DNA of 64,000 nucleotides from assembly GCA_002081555.1 (NCBI GenBank), contig KV920984.1, positions 68,024 through 132,023 of the forward strand, in the 5' to 3' direction. Both the position numbers and the translations under genes were made by a program. The notes below the pieces were generated by a model. That model was not told the DNA's origin, searched no databases, and saw only the letters and a program-made list of their open reading frames with translations. Positions 24,282 through 36,843 of the stretch are shown one piece after another. The first letter of the stretch is position 1, and every line of letters starts with the position of its first letter. This stretch comes from Protostelium mycophagum. Its lineage: Eukaryota > Evosea > Variosea > Protosteliida > Protosteliaceae.

Positions 24282-25430
24282 TCATGATGAGAGACTTACC
24301 GCAGAATTTGCAGAGATGTTGACCATCTCTTTCGTGATGCACGTGTTGAAGTCTGCCGCCTCCTCTGCTTTGTCAAAGTTAAATCCAATCCTTCTATCTA
24401 CAGTTTTCAGCTCGTAAAATGTGTCAGAATCTCGTTGTAGTGTCGCTTCTAAGCCAAAAGTGACGTCCAACAGGATCTAACGATGTCAGAAAGTCTCAGA
24501 GGTCATCCTCTAAGATATCTCACTTGCTCGTTGGCAGTCGCGCACAAGCGAATTTCTGTGGGTCGGTCTCCGAGCATCAAAAGGGTGACCTGTACCTGTT
24601 ATCCTTGTTCTTCACTTTCCCGCCAAAACAATGTCGACAATCTACAATGAAGTCACCTTGGCTCTGTCATCACCCAACAACCTCCAGTGGTTCTGTTCCC
24701 ACACAAAACAATTAATCGCAAGCTCAAAGACCTTCTTCTCCACGGGCTCCCTTCTTCATTTCAATAAAATGGATCGTTGTAGATATGACCAACTTACGCA
24801 ACACCGTCCTGAACTTTGTAGATGGTGCCGCTTCTGCTGACAGTGATCGGCGGTGGATTGTTTTCTTTCAAATTTCTCAACTCGATGTGGTCCTGATCAT
24901 GTCATCAATCGTTCTAACCAACATGACGATCTCACATCATCGCTCAAATTGTAAGAGGACAGCTTCTGATCGTGTTCCATCACCACTTCTGTTGAGTTGG
25001 TCTTGTCTTTGCACAAGAGTTGGAAGTCGGATGGGACGATGTCCTCTTCATTGCCCTTCTCCTTCTCTATCAAAAAGTTGAACAACGCCCCAACCATCAT
25101 CTCTGCATCGAAATGCATCAACTTGATCACAGAGTACCTATACACGTCATCCCACCGAAATTTCTCTGAATAATCGCGGAAATTTCACCTCGGTATGGTG
25201 ATCTGCAACCTTAGATTTCCCTTGGGTCTGACTTCTGCATTGTGTTGCGCGTCATGATGTGTCTGGAGCCTGCTGAGGGAGTCTCTGAACGCGACGGTGG
25301 AGCTCCTAGCCCGCTCCAGTGCTTCGCTGATGCCGGGATCTTGGGACATGGACCTCTCCACGCGGTTCCCGTCTGGGCCGTCGCTGTTGCTCCTTCTCCT
25401 TATTTCTTCCTGCGTGACGTCATGATGACG
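24282..25430 (-). CDS. Ubiquitin-like/RA + EVH1-like domain exons (possibly 3' part of the LRR-PP2C gene)
   Basis: Six exons in consistent phase. After a Ser/Arg-rich stretch (RRRSNSDGPDGNRVERSMSQ) comes LRLQITIPREKFRWDDVYRY, VGALFNFLIEK, DFQLLCKDKT and KLSSYNLSDDDHIELRNL, which fits a ubiquitin-like RA or FERM-F0/F1 fold. Then FELAINCFVWEQNHWRLLGD, VQVTLLMLGDRPTEIRLCAT and IGFNFDKAEEAADFNTCI match the EVH1/WH1 (PH-fold) pattern, including the final helix after Gly-x-Asn-Phe. No start codon precedes the first exon cleanly: its acceptor (..TCACGCAG at 25431) is in phase 0 with the last PP2C donor (GCT|GTAAGT at ~25625). ATG at 25349 would serve if separate. The C-terminal end is unclear, as the frame stays open past 24282 to ~24079, into the converging neighbour. 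Confidence 0.6.
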
Positions 25431-25470
25431 TAATTCAGAATAAGAGTGAATTTTACAACTGTTTAGACTT

Positions 25471-27990
25471 TTAAAGATGCGATGTCCAGCAATCTATTTC
25501 AAAGACACAATAACCATCCTCCTCTGCAACAAATACACCAGTCACAGACAAAATGAACCATATAGACATAACATCTCTTTTTGCGTAGGTGACCGTGCCG
25601 CCACAACATTTTCATCGTAAAATAATACTTACAGCTCCGTTAACAGAGATCTCGCTCTCCGATTTCACCTCTTCAATCATCCCAACACGCTGTGTCTTTG
25701 GAGATGACGCCGAGAACTTGGACGCGGTGCTATCCTCTATCTCCTCCTCCGTCAAAAAGTCCAAATACCAGTTGAGTTTCACCACTACCGCTGTGGTATT
25801 GTCCATGGTACCAAGACTCAGAGCGTAATCAACGAGCCTCTTGGAGGCTTCTTCGGGCGAATCATAACGTCTCACGATGTCGCAAGCTTTCTGGTCGGAC
25901 AGGACGTCCCAGAGGCCGTCTGCGGTTGTTAGCGAGAGAGAGCGCGGTAGTTAAGGGGTAGCCGTTGTGAATCTTTTGGGTTTTGAAAGATTGAATTGGG
26001 TCTATGGGCAATTTGATGTAAAAAGAGTAATCACCTGATGCAATGATGAGGAACTTGTCTTTGGAGGTGAGCTCTTCAACTCTCATCTCTGGCTCACTGA
26101 TCACCATCTTTAGAGGCTCTTTCAGTCTCAGATCACCAAAAGATCTGCTCATGGCCTGTTTTCTATGAGTAAATATCGACCGTAGAAATTGTCGACAAAC
26201 TGAAATGATATTGACAATATCAAATGAAATGTCGACATCGATATAATCAATGAAATTTCATCAAAATTTCATACCAAATCTCCAGCAACTCTGAAACAAT
26301 TTCCGCGGAAGATGACCTCGCCTGTTTCTCATCAGAATAAAACCCTCCTTTCGCGCAATGAGCCATGAGAGGATTCTCCACAGATACACATAGACAAGGA
26401 TAAAGAACGAACCTCCTGCTCTCTCTACTCTCGCCAATTCATCATCACGATCTGGTTTGTGATCTTCCGTTAATCGGATGGCTGTCTTGTCTCTGCAGAG
26501 GACGATTCTAGAATCTCCTGCATGAGCCGTGATCAGTTTACTGTCTACCAGCATGGCGATGGCGCAGGTCGATCCGTCCATCAGGTAGTGTTTCCTGCAT
26601 TGGTCCAGAAAGTCTTCGTCTGTCTTTCTGAACCCCTCCTTTATGGCTTCTTCGAAACGGCCTCGGGCGAAATCCTCAGAGTTGAAAATGTTCTGATGAA
26701 GGACCTGGTTGAAATGAGATGACAAATGTAAACGGAAAACTTACATCGGCGAGATAATTGGCACAACGGACACCACCATGGCCGTCAAAAACACCGAAAT
26801 ATCCAACTTTGGAGAATAAATTGATCACATCATCGATCATGGTCCGTGGTGGGTGTTGTCGCAGTCTTAAGAGTTGAGCGATGATTTTTAATTTGGTTTT
26901 GACGTCCAAAAAAATCGCCAGCCTACCTTGGTATCGAAATGCAGCGATCCTCCATGTAATCACGATGTCCTTGGCACTCATAGAAACCGGCAGTTGTGAG
27001 GAAGTACAGGAGGTGGTTCTGGCTGATGTGCAGGGAATCCTGGAGGAGTGATTACGTGTCGCACAATCGATCTCACCTCTATGAGTTCTTTCCTATCGGA
27101 AGGACCGGCGGTTGACATAGCTCTGCTCCTCTTTATATTGAATGCTTTCGAGCTTAACATTGACTTTGTAATCGGTCGAACGCCTTTATTGTTCTTTCGA
27201 GCTGTAATGGTGTTCATCGGTGTTGTGGTTCAGGTTAATACAAATGGATCAAGTGTAAAATACTTACTGGCATTAGAAACCTTAAAAGCGATCGAGCGTG
27301 TGTAGATGAATTGTTCTGAGGGGACGAGTGCTTGTCTGGCACCGATCATGTCACGAAGGTATTGCATCAAGAAAGAGAGTGGCTTATTGTTGTATGCAAA
27401 AGGTGGCGGTGACTCGATTGGATTTCCGAAGAGAGTCAATTCCTTCAAATTGCTTCTAAAATCGTGTGTCAGATTTAAAAATATTGTCTATACTCACATG
27501 GCGACAAAGGGAGTGAGGACTTTGATTTGATTATTGTGAAGATGGAGTGTACGAAGACTCAAGAGACAGGCGATGGTATCAGGGAGGCCGGTGAGTTGAT
27601 TACCACTCAGGTACAGTTTCCTCAGCTTACGAAGATCGCCTATCGTGTTTGGAACACTCCTATAGAAAATGTCAGTTCGAATGGATCCACTCGCACATAC
27701 TTGATCAAATTGTCCTCCAAATGTAATTTGACCAAAAGATTGAGTTTGCCGATGTCTTTGGGGATCTCTTCTATCTGATTTCCATTTAAATAAAGGACCT
27801 TGAGTCCATGAAGAGCCGTTGATTCTATAAGTTGTGCTGGAAAGGCGGACAAGCGGTTCTGATGTAGAAAAAGTGACTGGAGCCGTTTTTCATTTGCCTT
27901 CTTCGGTTCGTCGATGCCGAGATCGACATCTTTAATAACTTCTAAATTCCTCTTAGATAGGTCTATCCGTGGTGATGGTCCCTTGAGCAT
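25471..27990 (-). CDS. LRR-PP2C protein phosphatase (PHLPP-like core)
   Basis: ATG at 27990 opens MLKGPSPRIDLSKRNLEVIK. Leucine-rich repeats follow: LQSLFLHQNRLSAFP, LKVLYLNGNQIEEIPKDIGK, LRKLYLSGNQLTGLPDTI, LRTLHLHNNQIKVL and LKELTLFGNPIESPP with a capping helix. A basic linker (~27000-27220) leads to a complete PP2C domain: GHRDYMEDRC, GYFGVFDGHGG, STCAIAMLVDSKLITAHAGD (then SRIVL), MSRSFGDLRLKEP, ASDGLWDVLSD (across an intron) and MDNTTAVVV. All metal-binding Asp motifs are present, so an active Ser/Thr phosphatase is expected. LRR plus PP2C is the core of PHLPP and of fungal adenylate cyclases. After SEISVNGA the donor GTAAGT offers two outcomes: a short end near 25471, or splicing into the RA/EVH1 exons at 25430. 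Divergent from Abitram, 184 bp between starts. Confidence 0.88.
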
Positions 27991-28174
27991 TATGCAAAAG
28001 CGGCCAGAGGATCTGATCTCAACACTTGTCTATAGGTTGAACGCCCTCTTAATAAGTACCGTTCTGTCGGCGTCGGTTATGAGGGCTGGGAGAATCACGT
28101 TGTATGTTGCGAGGTGCGTTTGGGCTGTTTGTAAAACTGTCACGTGAAACACTGGGATCGACACTGCGAGCAGA

Positions 28175-29217
28175 ATGGAAGGTGAAGACGAGCCAGTGCA
28201 GCAGGCAGCTCCTCTAAATACCAACTCAAAGAATCCTGGGAAATCAGTGGTGGAGAGATATTTCGCCCAATACTTTCATACGAGTCAGTGTGATCTGTCC
28301 ATATCATCCTAATTCATCACAGATGAACAAAGAGAAGACCAATATGTCTATAAACACCTGAACAAGTTTGTCATCACGATCACAATTCATTTTTTGATCG
28401 TGGCAGCCTCTTTGTGGTTGGAGTTGCCCCAACACACGAGATATTATCAGATCGATCCATATCTGTATCTAAGGTAGATTTCAACATGAAAGGAAGAAGC
28501 AGGCTGGATAATGTAGTACATGGAAAGGGGAAAAAAGGAGGAATTAAATTGAAACCAGAAGATCCTCTTTGTGAGGTATGTTTGATCTCATCATCGTCTC
28601 GAAACTGAGTAATGATTCATCAAAAAGTGAGATTGCTGGATCTTATCCATACATATTTCTCAAAATGGAAAGAATGCAATAAGAAGAATGATATTTTGCT
28701 TTGGATAGTGTTATTTTGATGTTTATGTTCCAACTGTCCAGTTTAATTAAATAATCGAATGATCGATCATCTTTACATTTCCCCAAAAGATTAATTTTAG
28801 TAGGTCACACTTTCCAACGGCAAATCTTTTGTATTGAAGAGTTGTGTGTCTGGGTCACTTTTAGAGGTGAATGAGAAGTTGACAGAAACACCAAGCCTGT
28901 TGTCAGAGAAGGTGATAAGATCTTGCAATTTTTCAATCATTAAAGTGTGACGAATTGGATCTTCGAAAACACGGTTGTAACCGTAAAAAATCGTGGTATG
29001 TAGCCGTGATTTTTGTCGAAAATCAGCCACCAAATCAAGACTCAAAATTAAAAAAATCAAAAATATTAGTAGGATTTCAGTGGGTTGTAGAATAACACGA
29101 CCCCAGGCCGATGTAGACGGATATATCGCAATAATTCAGCCAAAGTTCAGCGAAAAAGACAAGGTGGACCACCTCTTAACTTTTGAACAATACAAAAGCC
29201 TCAGAGGCACAGAGTGA
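28175..29217 (+). CDS. ABITRAM: Abitram (FAM206A/Simiate) homologue
   Basis: A small nuclear-speckle protein related to the glycine-cleavage-H/lipoyl fold. ATG at 28175; SVVERYFAQYFHTSQ matches the N-terminal hallmark of the family. Later exons read GVAPTHEILSD, VVHGKGKKGGIKLKPEDPLC, VTLSNGKSFVLKSCVSGSLL then EVNEKLTETPSLLSEK (exon 28804-28911), and ADVDGYIAIIQPKF then HLLTFEQYKSL (exon 29107-29217). These follow the order known from animal Abitram: the LCK/LCE strand, the xSCVxGxLxEVN centre and the GYIAxxxPKF end. Introns at 28576-28803 and 28912-29106 are long for this window. Length ~170 residues, as in the family. The stop at 29217 is close to the convergent TOM1-like gene. Confidence 0.9.
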
Positions 29218-29332
29218 AGGGTTTTCACTTGTTTATTGTGGTCGCCATCGCTCTGAGTTGCCCACAAATTTTCTTCAAAATTCTAATATATCTACGTCTA
29301 CAACTCCTGTTCTATTCTGGGCCTGTACTCTT

Positions 29333-30918
29333 TCAGCGAAATTTTGATGGAATTTCCGTGAAATCTCGTTGTAAAAATTCACCCATTAACTCAACTGTCT
29401 CACCATTTTGTGCCGGAAATTTCGCTGAATGCGACATCCTCCAGCTCGATGACTTCTTGGTCATAAACATCATTGTAGATAGCGGAACCGCCTCCAGCAA
29501 TAAAAAGACCAGGAATAAACTCCACTCTGGCGCGGAGATGACCTCTCCCTGCACCCATGACAGAATGATGACGTACAATAAGAGCACGGTTCTTATCGTG
29601 AACGTCACGGTACAGAAGACACCAACACCAATGACCCTCTCTACGTACTGCAGCTTGCGTGTTGGTGGCGGGTTCTTCCTCATGAAAATAAAGAGCTTGA
29701 CAGAGAAGAAGATAAATCCGCCAATGAAAAGCCAAGTCGTCGCAGACAGTAAAAAACTGAGGATCACGTTTGGAATCCAAAATGTTTCTGGGGATGTCAG
29801 GTTGTAGATGGATGATATCTTGGTATTTCATCATCATGTTCTTTTGACATCTTGGAGGATCGATGACGAACCTTTCAGGTCTGGAATCGTCCAAGCGACG
29901 ATGAATAATGAGAGGAATGTCATTATCATGATCCCTGTGCAGAAAGACAATAGCACTTTGTGGTTTTGCAGCGTATTAGTGTCTCGCACGAGTTGATGGT
30001 ATAACTGTGCCCTTAAAAGATTAGCTCAGATTTATTTCTCTGCTTTTTCTATTGCTGCAGAGGTTATCTTCACCAAGAAGCAAGAACAGACTGCAGCACA
30101 ACCGCGGTCCTTCACACTTCTCAAGCATAAAGATGAACAGAATGTCTCACCAGTATAAAAGAAGCATGAGATAACAGATTAGGAATAAAGAGGACCCAAG
30201 CTGTTCCCACAGTGTTGCGAATTGGCAAGGGATAGTGTAATCTCCATCTATATACTGTGGAAGAAGGAGGAAAAAGGTTGCTCGGACTGCACGACTGAGC
30301 ACAACAAATGGACCATTGGAATCAAAATCATTATGCAATACGTACCCGCCAAAGTGAGAGAGATAACGAAAGTGAAGGCGAATTTACCACTCCATAATCC
30401 TCTTGGTCTTAATATAAGGGATGACTGGTCTAATTTTGTCAGTTGATGTAAGATGTTACTGCATCAAACACTTTCACGTTTTGTGAATGAACACAAATGA
30501 TGTCAAAATGGTGCTAGTTACTTAATGTGGGAGAAATTAATGGTGATTTTGCAAGATCCTTCTCATCCTCAGCATAAACCTGTCTCTGATGTTTTCTGCA
30601 TTCTTCTCGTAAATGTCTCACTCTCTGAACTTGAATCAGAAATTCAAAAAAATCAGCGATTAGACACTGACCTTCACGTATCGTCTGTATAGAATCATCT
30701 TTATAAGTTGACGCAGTGCGATCAATAGCAGCAGTGAGAATACGCCTCCGAGTGTGTAGAAAAGCGCATCCCTCGTCGTATTGTCGGCATCAGGAGTTAG
30801 CAGTTCGTGTTTGAAGACGCTAAACGCGCTTGACACGTGGTCATCTCCTTGCATACTTCGATTCACGATCGCCAAGAATTTCGCCGGAAGAGGGGCAAAC
30901 GTCATTGTAGAATCCATT
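29333..30918 (-). CDS. TOM1/THH1/GPR137-type seven-TM protein
   Basis: ATG at 30918 opens MDSTMTFAPLPAKFLAIVNR. TM segments follow in separate exons: LFYTLGGVFSLLLLIALRQL (~30720), LGSSLFLICYLMLLLYW (~30180), RAVRATFFLLLPQ (~30270), VLLSFCTGIMIMTFLSLFIV (~29920), LLSATTWLFIGGFIFFSVKL (~29740), VERVIGVGVFCTVTFTIRTV (~29640) and WSLFLVFLLLEAVPLSTMMF (~29490). The last segment, with its Glu-x-(V/L)-Pro, and the RK-x-VERV basic loop are hallmarks of the TOM1/THH1 family: plant tobamovirus-multiplication proteins, animal GPR137, and lysosomal/vacuolar Rab-Arl regulators. The C-terminus is uncertain: a GTGAGA donor after SAKFPAQNG may lead to a further exon beyond 29333. Converges on Abitram. Confidence 0.75.
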
Positions 30919-32281
30919 TTCGTTTTGGCGGGAAATTCCAAAACCGTACTTGACAGGAAGACCGAGGAAACCATACCATTTCTGTCACTTGGGGTTTGCC
31001 ATAAATTCGTGGCTGTACACTGAAAAAGAGCCTTCTATTCTTTACCAAAGAGGTGGTTTTTGTGCGACAAGCACTTTCGCTTGAAGTGATATCAAGAGAG
31101 GCACTTCTATCTTTCTTGACCATAATCACGGACGCAAAATGTCGAAAATTGGATGCGAAGTTGTGCGAGGAGAAACTACCTGAGCTATCGACATATCGAT
31201 GTCTGTATTTTGGCTGGCAATCGATCATTTTTCTCAGGGAAAAAAGGATCGCAAATACACTTAACTCGTGTGGGTGACAGTGGTAAAACGACCCGTATAT
31301 CATGAAAGAGTGTAAAATAATGAAAAAAAAATATGCAATGGTTGTCCAGTGTTATTGGATGGGTGTTGTTCGCCGGCAGTGACGATTGTTGATGGTCCCT
31401 CAACAGCCAAAGAAAACCCAGTCGTTGTAGACTGCGGCATCAGCCGAAAACAACGACTACGTCACTCCGAACTCACCGGAGATGAAACGATCAAAAATCA
31501 TTTTGATGGCCGGAGTCGTGTCCGGCTCCGCCTTTTCTGATAAACGAACAACTGAAATATCTTAAACATAATCAAATAAAGCTTTGCTAATGAAAATTCG
31601 CTCGTCTTTGAGGCTAAAATTACGTGGAGTGTCTACGTGACGGCTGTACATTCAGCCATTTTCAGCCAGCGACAACAACGACAGAATGAGAACATAAATA
31701 CTATCTGTCAACACCAATCACCACGACAGAACACCAGGCCACGAAATATGATAAAAATGATTAAAGTCTTCTTGCTGTCGCTGGCTGCCTCTGGCGCCAG
31801 CCAACAAGATGGCAAACGCAGATACCTCTTGAGCTGGTATGACGCGCTACCTGAGTTCGAGGTTCTGCGTTTGTTATCTTGTTGGCAATGGTGCAAAAAC
31901 ACTTTTCAATTTGCGGGAGTACTTCTTTTCTTTCTATTTTCATTTTTTTGATCATATTTTCAGAACGGTTTAGTCCTTGATCCAGCTTGAAATACAATGA
32001 GGCCAGACTGTGCTTCAACGCATACAATAAAAGGATCGCAACTTTACCTTCTTTAATTACTTTTCAATTATATATCTTTGAGACCCCGCCATGGCGCTGG
32101 AGTAAGATATCATCAGATGGGTGTTTTCTGTCAGCCAAGATGAGGAAGGGTTGCAAATCTCCAAAAGAAATTAAATTCTTTTTGTGTTGTAAAGAGTCGG
32201 AGTTTTATTCGGTTGTGACGCGTCTTACACTCTGTGACGTCACAATAAGATCGTCCTTCATCACATACATAAAAAGACACG
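30919..32281. other. ~1.36 kb intergenic, possible small genes
   Basis: Divergent upstream region of the TOM1-like gene (minus) and RPN5 (plus). Two weak candidates on the plus strand: a 31334-31550 two-exon frame starting MQWLSSVIGWVLFAG, with an acceptor GTCGTTGTAG at 31432 of the kind used by real genes here; and 31749-31950, starting MIKMIKVFLLSLAASGASQQ, signal-peptide-like. Neither has a recognisable domain, so I do not list them as genes. Confidence 0.4.
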
Positions 32282-33903
32282 ATGCCGGTAAAGAAGGACA
32301 AGATGCAAGAGGATTTCTCCTCAAAGGTGGACGCCGCCATACCTGAGCAAGAAAAATTGGCAAAGGTAATTTCTTTCAATCATATTGAAGTTCTTATGTG
32401 ATTTAGAGTGGAAACCTGACACAAGCTGTTGAGAACCTACTTGCTCTCGAGAAACAAACTAGACAAGGCGAGGATGCCACATCAACTAGTCGTGTAGCTG
32501 TTGCTATTGTCAGATTATCATGGGAGGCGAGAGATATAAAAGCTCTTAACGAGAACCTTCAGTTATTATCAAAGCGCAGAGGACAATTACGAACTGTAAG
32601 TTTGATAACATGCTGGAAACATTCCTCGTCATGTTATGTTCGACACGTGACATGACCAGGTCATCCAAGATTTTGTAAAGGAGGCTATGAAGTACCTCGA
32701 TGAGATGGATAAATCGTCCAAACTACAGTTGATCGACAACCTTCGCTCTATCACAGAGGGAAAGGTGGGCATCTCTTGTCTTTGTTCATACTTAATCTCG
32801 TAGATGTTTGTCGAAATTGAGAGAGCTCGCCTCACACACATCCTTGCCAAGCTGAAAGAGGAGGAAGGAAAATTCGCAGAGGCAGCTGACATCCTACAAG
32901 AAGTACAAGTCGAGACTTTCGGACAGATGGACAAGATAGAAAAGGCAGAGTACATTCTAGAACAGATGAGGCTCATGCTGGGCAAGAAGGACTTTATAAA
33001 AGCCAACATCATTGCCAACAAGATCTCCCGCAAGGCTCTGAAAGAGAAGGACTTTGAGGACATCAAGATTAGATTTTATGGACTTCTCATTCAACAGCTG
33101 GCTCATGATCACAAATACTTAGACATAAGTAAGTCTTACCATGAGATATACGATACACCCAAGGTCCAAGAGGATCAGCACTCGTGGTCGAAGGTGAGTC
33201 TGAAGTTGGCGGGAAAATCAAATTTTGAATTGTCGCTAAACGTCGCAGGCACTGGAACTTGCCGTTGTGTACGTCGTTCTGTCTCCATATAACAATGAGC
33301 AGTATGATCTCGCTAACCGTCTGCTTTTGGACAAGAAGATTGAGCAGTTACCATTGTACAAGACTTTGCTGAAATCTTTCTTGACCAAGGAAATCATGAG
33401 ATGGCCAGCCTTCGAGGCGGCTTACCGCACAGAGCTCGGTAAGCACACCGCTTTTACCGAGCTTGTGGATGGAAAGAACACGCTGTGGTCCGACTTGAGA
33501 AACCGTGTGGTGGAGCACGTGAGTGGCCGTTGTCGTCTGACATTGTTTTTGACTCTCACAGAACATCCGAGTTATCGCTGGATACTACAGCAAAATTACC
33601 ATGAAGAGACTGACACAACTTCTCGACCTTTCTGAGGCTGTAAGTCCAATTCATATCATTTTTCGAATGTTTCTGAATGTTTATCAGGAAGCAGAGAAGT
33701 TTGTCTCAGACCTCGTCACCAACAAGAGCATCTTCGCGCGTATTGACCGTCCTAAAGGATTGGTGCAATTCAGAAAGACACAGCAGCCCAACGAGTCACT
33801 GAATGAGTGGTCTCACGATGTGGCCAAGCTCTTAGACCTTGTAGAGCAGACATGCCACCTCATCCACCGTGAAAATATGGTACATAAGATACAAGTCGAG
33901 TGA
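32282..33903 (+). CDS. RPN5: 26S proteasome regulatory lid subunit Rpn5 (PSMD12)
   Basis: Non-ATPase scaffold subunit of the 19S lid, built of TPR-like helices and a C-terminal PCI domain. ATG at 32282; KQTRQGEDATSTSRVAVAIV, FVKEAMKYLDEMDKSSKLQL, IERARLTHILAKLKEEEGKF, AADILQEVQVETFGQMDKIE then KAEYILEQMRL, and FYGLLIQQLAHDHKYLDISK are Rpn5 signatures. The PCI part follows: NIRVIAGYYSKITMKRLTQL, LVTNKSIFARIDRPKGLVQF, and the conserved WSHDVAKLLDLVEQTCHLIH end. Stop 33903, ~445 residues as expected. Six short introns; the one at ~33194-33249 carries TTGGCGGGAAAA. Nothing is missing. Confidence 0.97.
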
Positions 33904-34086
33904 CCCAAATAAATCGGGCAATTTATGCACTTGTTCTTTCCACAATTTGCCAGATTTTCATAATTTGCCAGATTTTCAGATAGATATCTTGAATTATTTT
34001 ACTTCGCGGGAAATAGTGCAGCTGAGGGACTACAAACAATTTTAAATCCAATGAACCAAAATATTTTATCTTCACGGTTCGTTCTC

Positions 34087-36843
34087 TTATATCAACATGA
34101 AAGCTCCCAGCAAGAGCAACAGAATCGTTGGTGCCAGGGTATTCACCCCGCTCCTTGGTCCAGTTCTACCGTTGGGTGGTGCGGTGCCCTGCGTGAATGT
34201 GTAATCCGTTTGTGTGATGTTCACGACGTTCCTATGTTGAAGAACCGCCGCTGGATAATTATTCGCATTGTAGAGCGTTCTGGTTAGTGTGACCTCGTCA
34301 ACAACGGTGCGGAAAGATCCATTAGCTTCTGTTTGACCGTTGTAGTTGAATGCTATTTGTACACCTCTGCCGGAAAAGCTGGAAACATCCATAGTAACAA
34401 CGTTCCACCCGTCAATATTGACGTTGCTACACCAGCCGCTGAAGCCACCATAGTTTGTGGGGTTATCATCACTATCTACAACGGTCTTGCCAGTGTACGA
34501 CAGGCTCTGTGGGCGGACGGGTTGTCTGCATTTAATGAGTTTCATCTACAATGGTAGAGAGGAAAGTACCCGTTAATCAGGACGAATAAACTGTGTGTGC
34601 ACTGGCGCTCTGTCCCGCCAAAAAATCGGATGGCAAATGTCAAGAGCAACTTTTGAACTTGTCCTGAAGGTGCCGCAGGGAAAGTTGTGGTGAGTATCAA
34701 TGGCTCATCACCGAAGCTGGAAGGTCCGTGAAAGTAAGCGGCAGAACCACGGTAAACTTCGTTGCCTGGCTGGCCGGTTATGAGGTTCCTGTAAGCATGA
34801 GCATTCATAAAAGAAATAAATAATATCCTCTCACCAACCAGAAGATGTGACCGAGGCCGAGCCAGAATTGTCTGCGTTCGCGAGAGTCGTCATGGTTTGG
34901 CCCACCAATGTCGTGTTGATGATCGACGCGCATCCTGACGCTGTACATCTGTACAAGGGCTCCACTTCACATTGTGGTGTACACCCATCACCCACCAGAT
35001 TGTTTCCGTCGTCACCTGCAGGAGGTTAATCCTTGCATCTACAACTCGCCGCTCCAGCTACCGAAATAAAAAACTCACATGATTCGAATCGGTCGACTCT
35101 TCCATCACCACAAGTGTTTTGTCCCCAGAGAGCAGCCTTCATATCGAGCCTTCTGAATCTCAGGTTATTTTTTCCGTCTACAACTTGGACACCGGTATCG
35201 ATGAATCTCTTCGTGATCGCGGAGGTGGTCATTTGTTTTCCGTCTTCATCAGTCAGAAGTTTATTCGAATGGATTTGGCGGGAAAACTTACGGACTGATC
35301 GATAGATCGCGAAAGCGGCAGAGACTACTGGAGTCGCCATGGAGGTACCAGAAGCCCAAGCAAATGTTGACCCGCCTTTAACGATGTTAATATCAAGACA
35401 ATTTGACAGACTCAATAGAACAGAATCTCACCAGATATAGAGGCGACCTGCACACCAGGTGCAACCATTGTTAAAAAGGAAGCGGTGTTGCTGAAGTGCG
35501 CTACAGAGTCTCCCTTGCTTGTCGCCCCAACACTCACCGCGCCGCTGTACAAGGATTAAAAATATGGACGTCTACAACGAACCAACCTCATGCACGCGGG
35601 AAAAGCCAATCCGTCATTGTAACCCTCGTTTCCAGAGGCGACCACTACCGCAATACCGTTTGACTTCAACAAATTGATCAAATTCTTCATCTGTACAATA
35701 TCAATTATAATCCAGACTACAACAGTGTAAACCCACCGATGGGGATTCGTCATCACAGTACCAATCTGACCAACCACTGCCGAGAGAGAGCGAAGCGGCG
35801 GCGATGTTATAACTTGAAGAGGTGTAGTGGACGTGTTGAAGTCCTAATAGAATAGCACCGGTGCTGGCACCTTTGGTGGCAGTTCCGTTGGCAAACTCTC
35901 CAAACACCTGCAAATTTGAATAATTAAATTCTCGAATAATAGATCATTCACATTGATGAGAAGCAAGTCACTGCCGACAGCAACACCAGAGAGTCCAGCA
36001 CCAGATCCGGCCGCTATAGAAGCACATAAAGATCCATGCGTCGCCCCAATAGCAGCTCTCGCTGCTCCACTACCTGTTCAACGTGTCATGACGACTTCAA
36101 GACATGACGTATCCACCTGTCTGTTGCTTTTGTCTGTTTGGACAGAAGTATTGTGCGTTGGTGACAAAACAACCTTCGCCGATGATCTTGCTTGCAAGAT
36201 AAGGTGAGCGCACATCGAACCCAGTGTCGAGAACAGCGATTACCCATCCCCTTCCATCATGTCTGAAGCCGTCAGTCTGATGTCAAAGTATGTAAGACGA
36301 TATGAGCTTTTCGTTCAGCAATAACAGGTTCTTACTTTTCATCTCCACCCTTTGAAGGTGTGCGGACCTGTTGAGCACCAATCAGGTCTATTGTCTCTGG
36401 AAGAAAAGGATAAAGAGGTTGATCATATTCCAGCACGACCTCCTCGTCCATGTTGAGCAACTCATCAATGGCGTCTTTAGACGCCGTGATCAAAGCGCTT
36501 GGCACCGCGCTCAGTGCTTCCTTGACAACCACAGCTTCACTGCCCTCACTCCTCTTCGAGAGTTTGTTGTTGAGAGCCATAATCTTTGTTTGTATTTGTG
36601 CCCAACGTTCCGCGATCTCTGCCGGTGTCATCGCCTCATTGTTTCTCTTTGGGGAAGAGAAGGTCAAAATGAGATTGGCAGTGGCTTCTGTCTTAAAATG
36701 TTCATCTAATTGAATCTTCGACCGTGTCGCGAGGAAGCTTGACGCCACTACCGTCACAAGTAACAAGATTATCCACAAATCTAAAACATATCAGATGAAA
36801 TCAAGTTTGTCATGAGGCCAGGCTCACGTGCGTTTGTCCTCAT
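34087..36843 (-). CDS. Secreted/GPI-type subtilisin-like serine protease (S8)
   Basis: ATG at 36843 starts a 5-codon exon spliced (GTGAGC ... GTTTTAG) to LWIILLLVTVVASSFLATRS, forming a signal peptide. An I9-like propeptide follows (ANLILTFSS ... EVVLEYDQPLYPF). The catalytic domain has the complete triad: Asp in VIAVLDTGFDVRSPY, His in IGATHGSLCASIAAGSGAG, Asn (oxyanion) in GIAVVVASGNEGYNDG and Ser in ASGTSMATPVVSAAFA. After the protease domain is a Cys-bearing region (CGDGRVDRFESCEF) and a beta-rich C-terminal module (NYGGFSGWCSNVNIDGWNVV ... VVDEVTLTRT). The end, LAPTILLLLLGAFMLI, looks like a GPI-attachment or membrane-anchor signal. The gene has ~9 introns. Likely function: extracellular or surface/vacuolar protease. 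Confidence 0.9.

Noticed and set aside
28797-29060. Minus-strand 87-codon ORF inside Abitram that looks protein-like (YGYNRVFEDPIRHT)
   Set aside because: It lacks an ATG and is antisense to a real Abitram exon (28804-28911, SCVSGSLLEVNEKL), so it is a shadow frame.
31334-31950. Two small signal-peptide-like frames on the plus strand
   Set aside because: No domain and no certain splicing; mentioned under the intergenic entry only.
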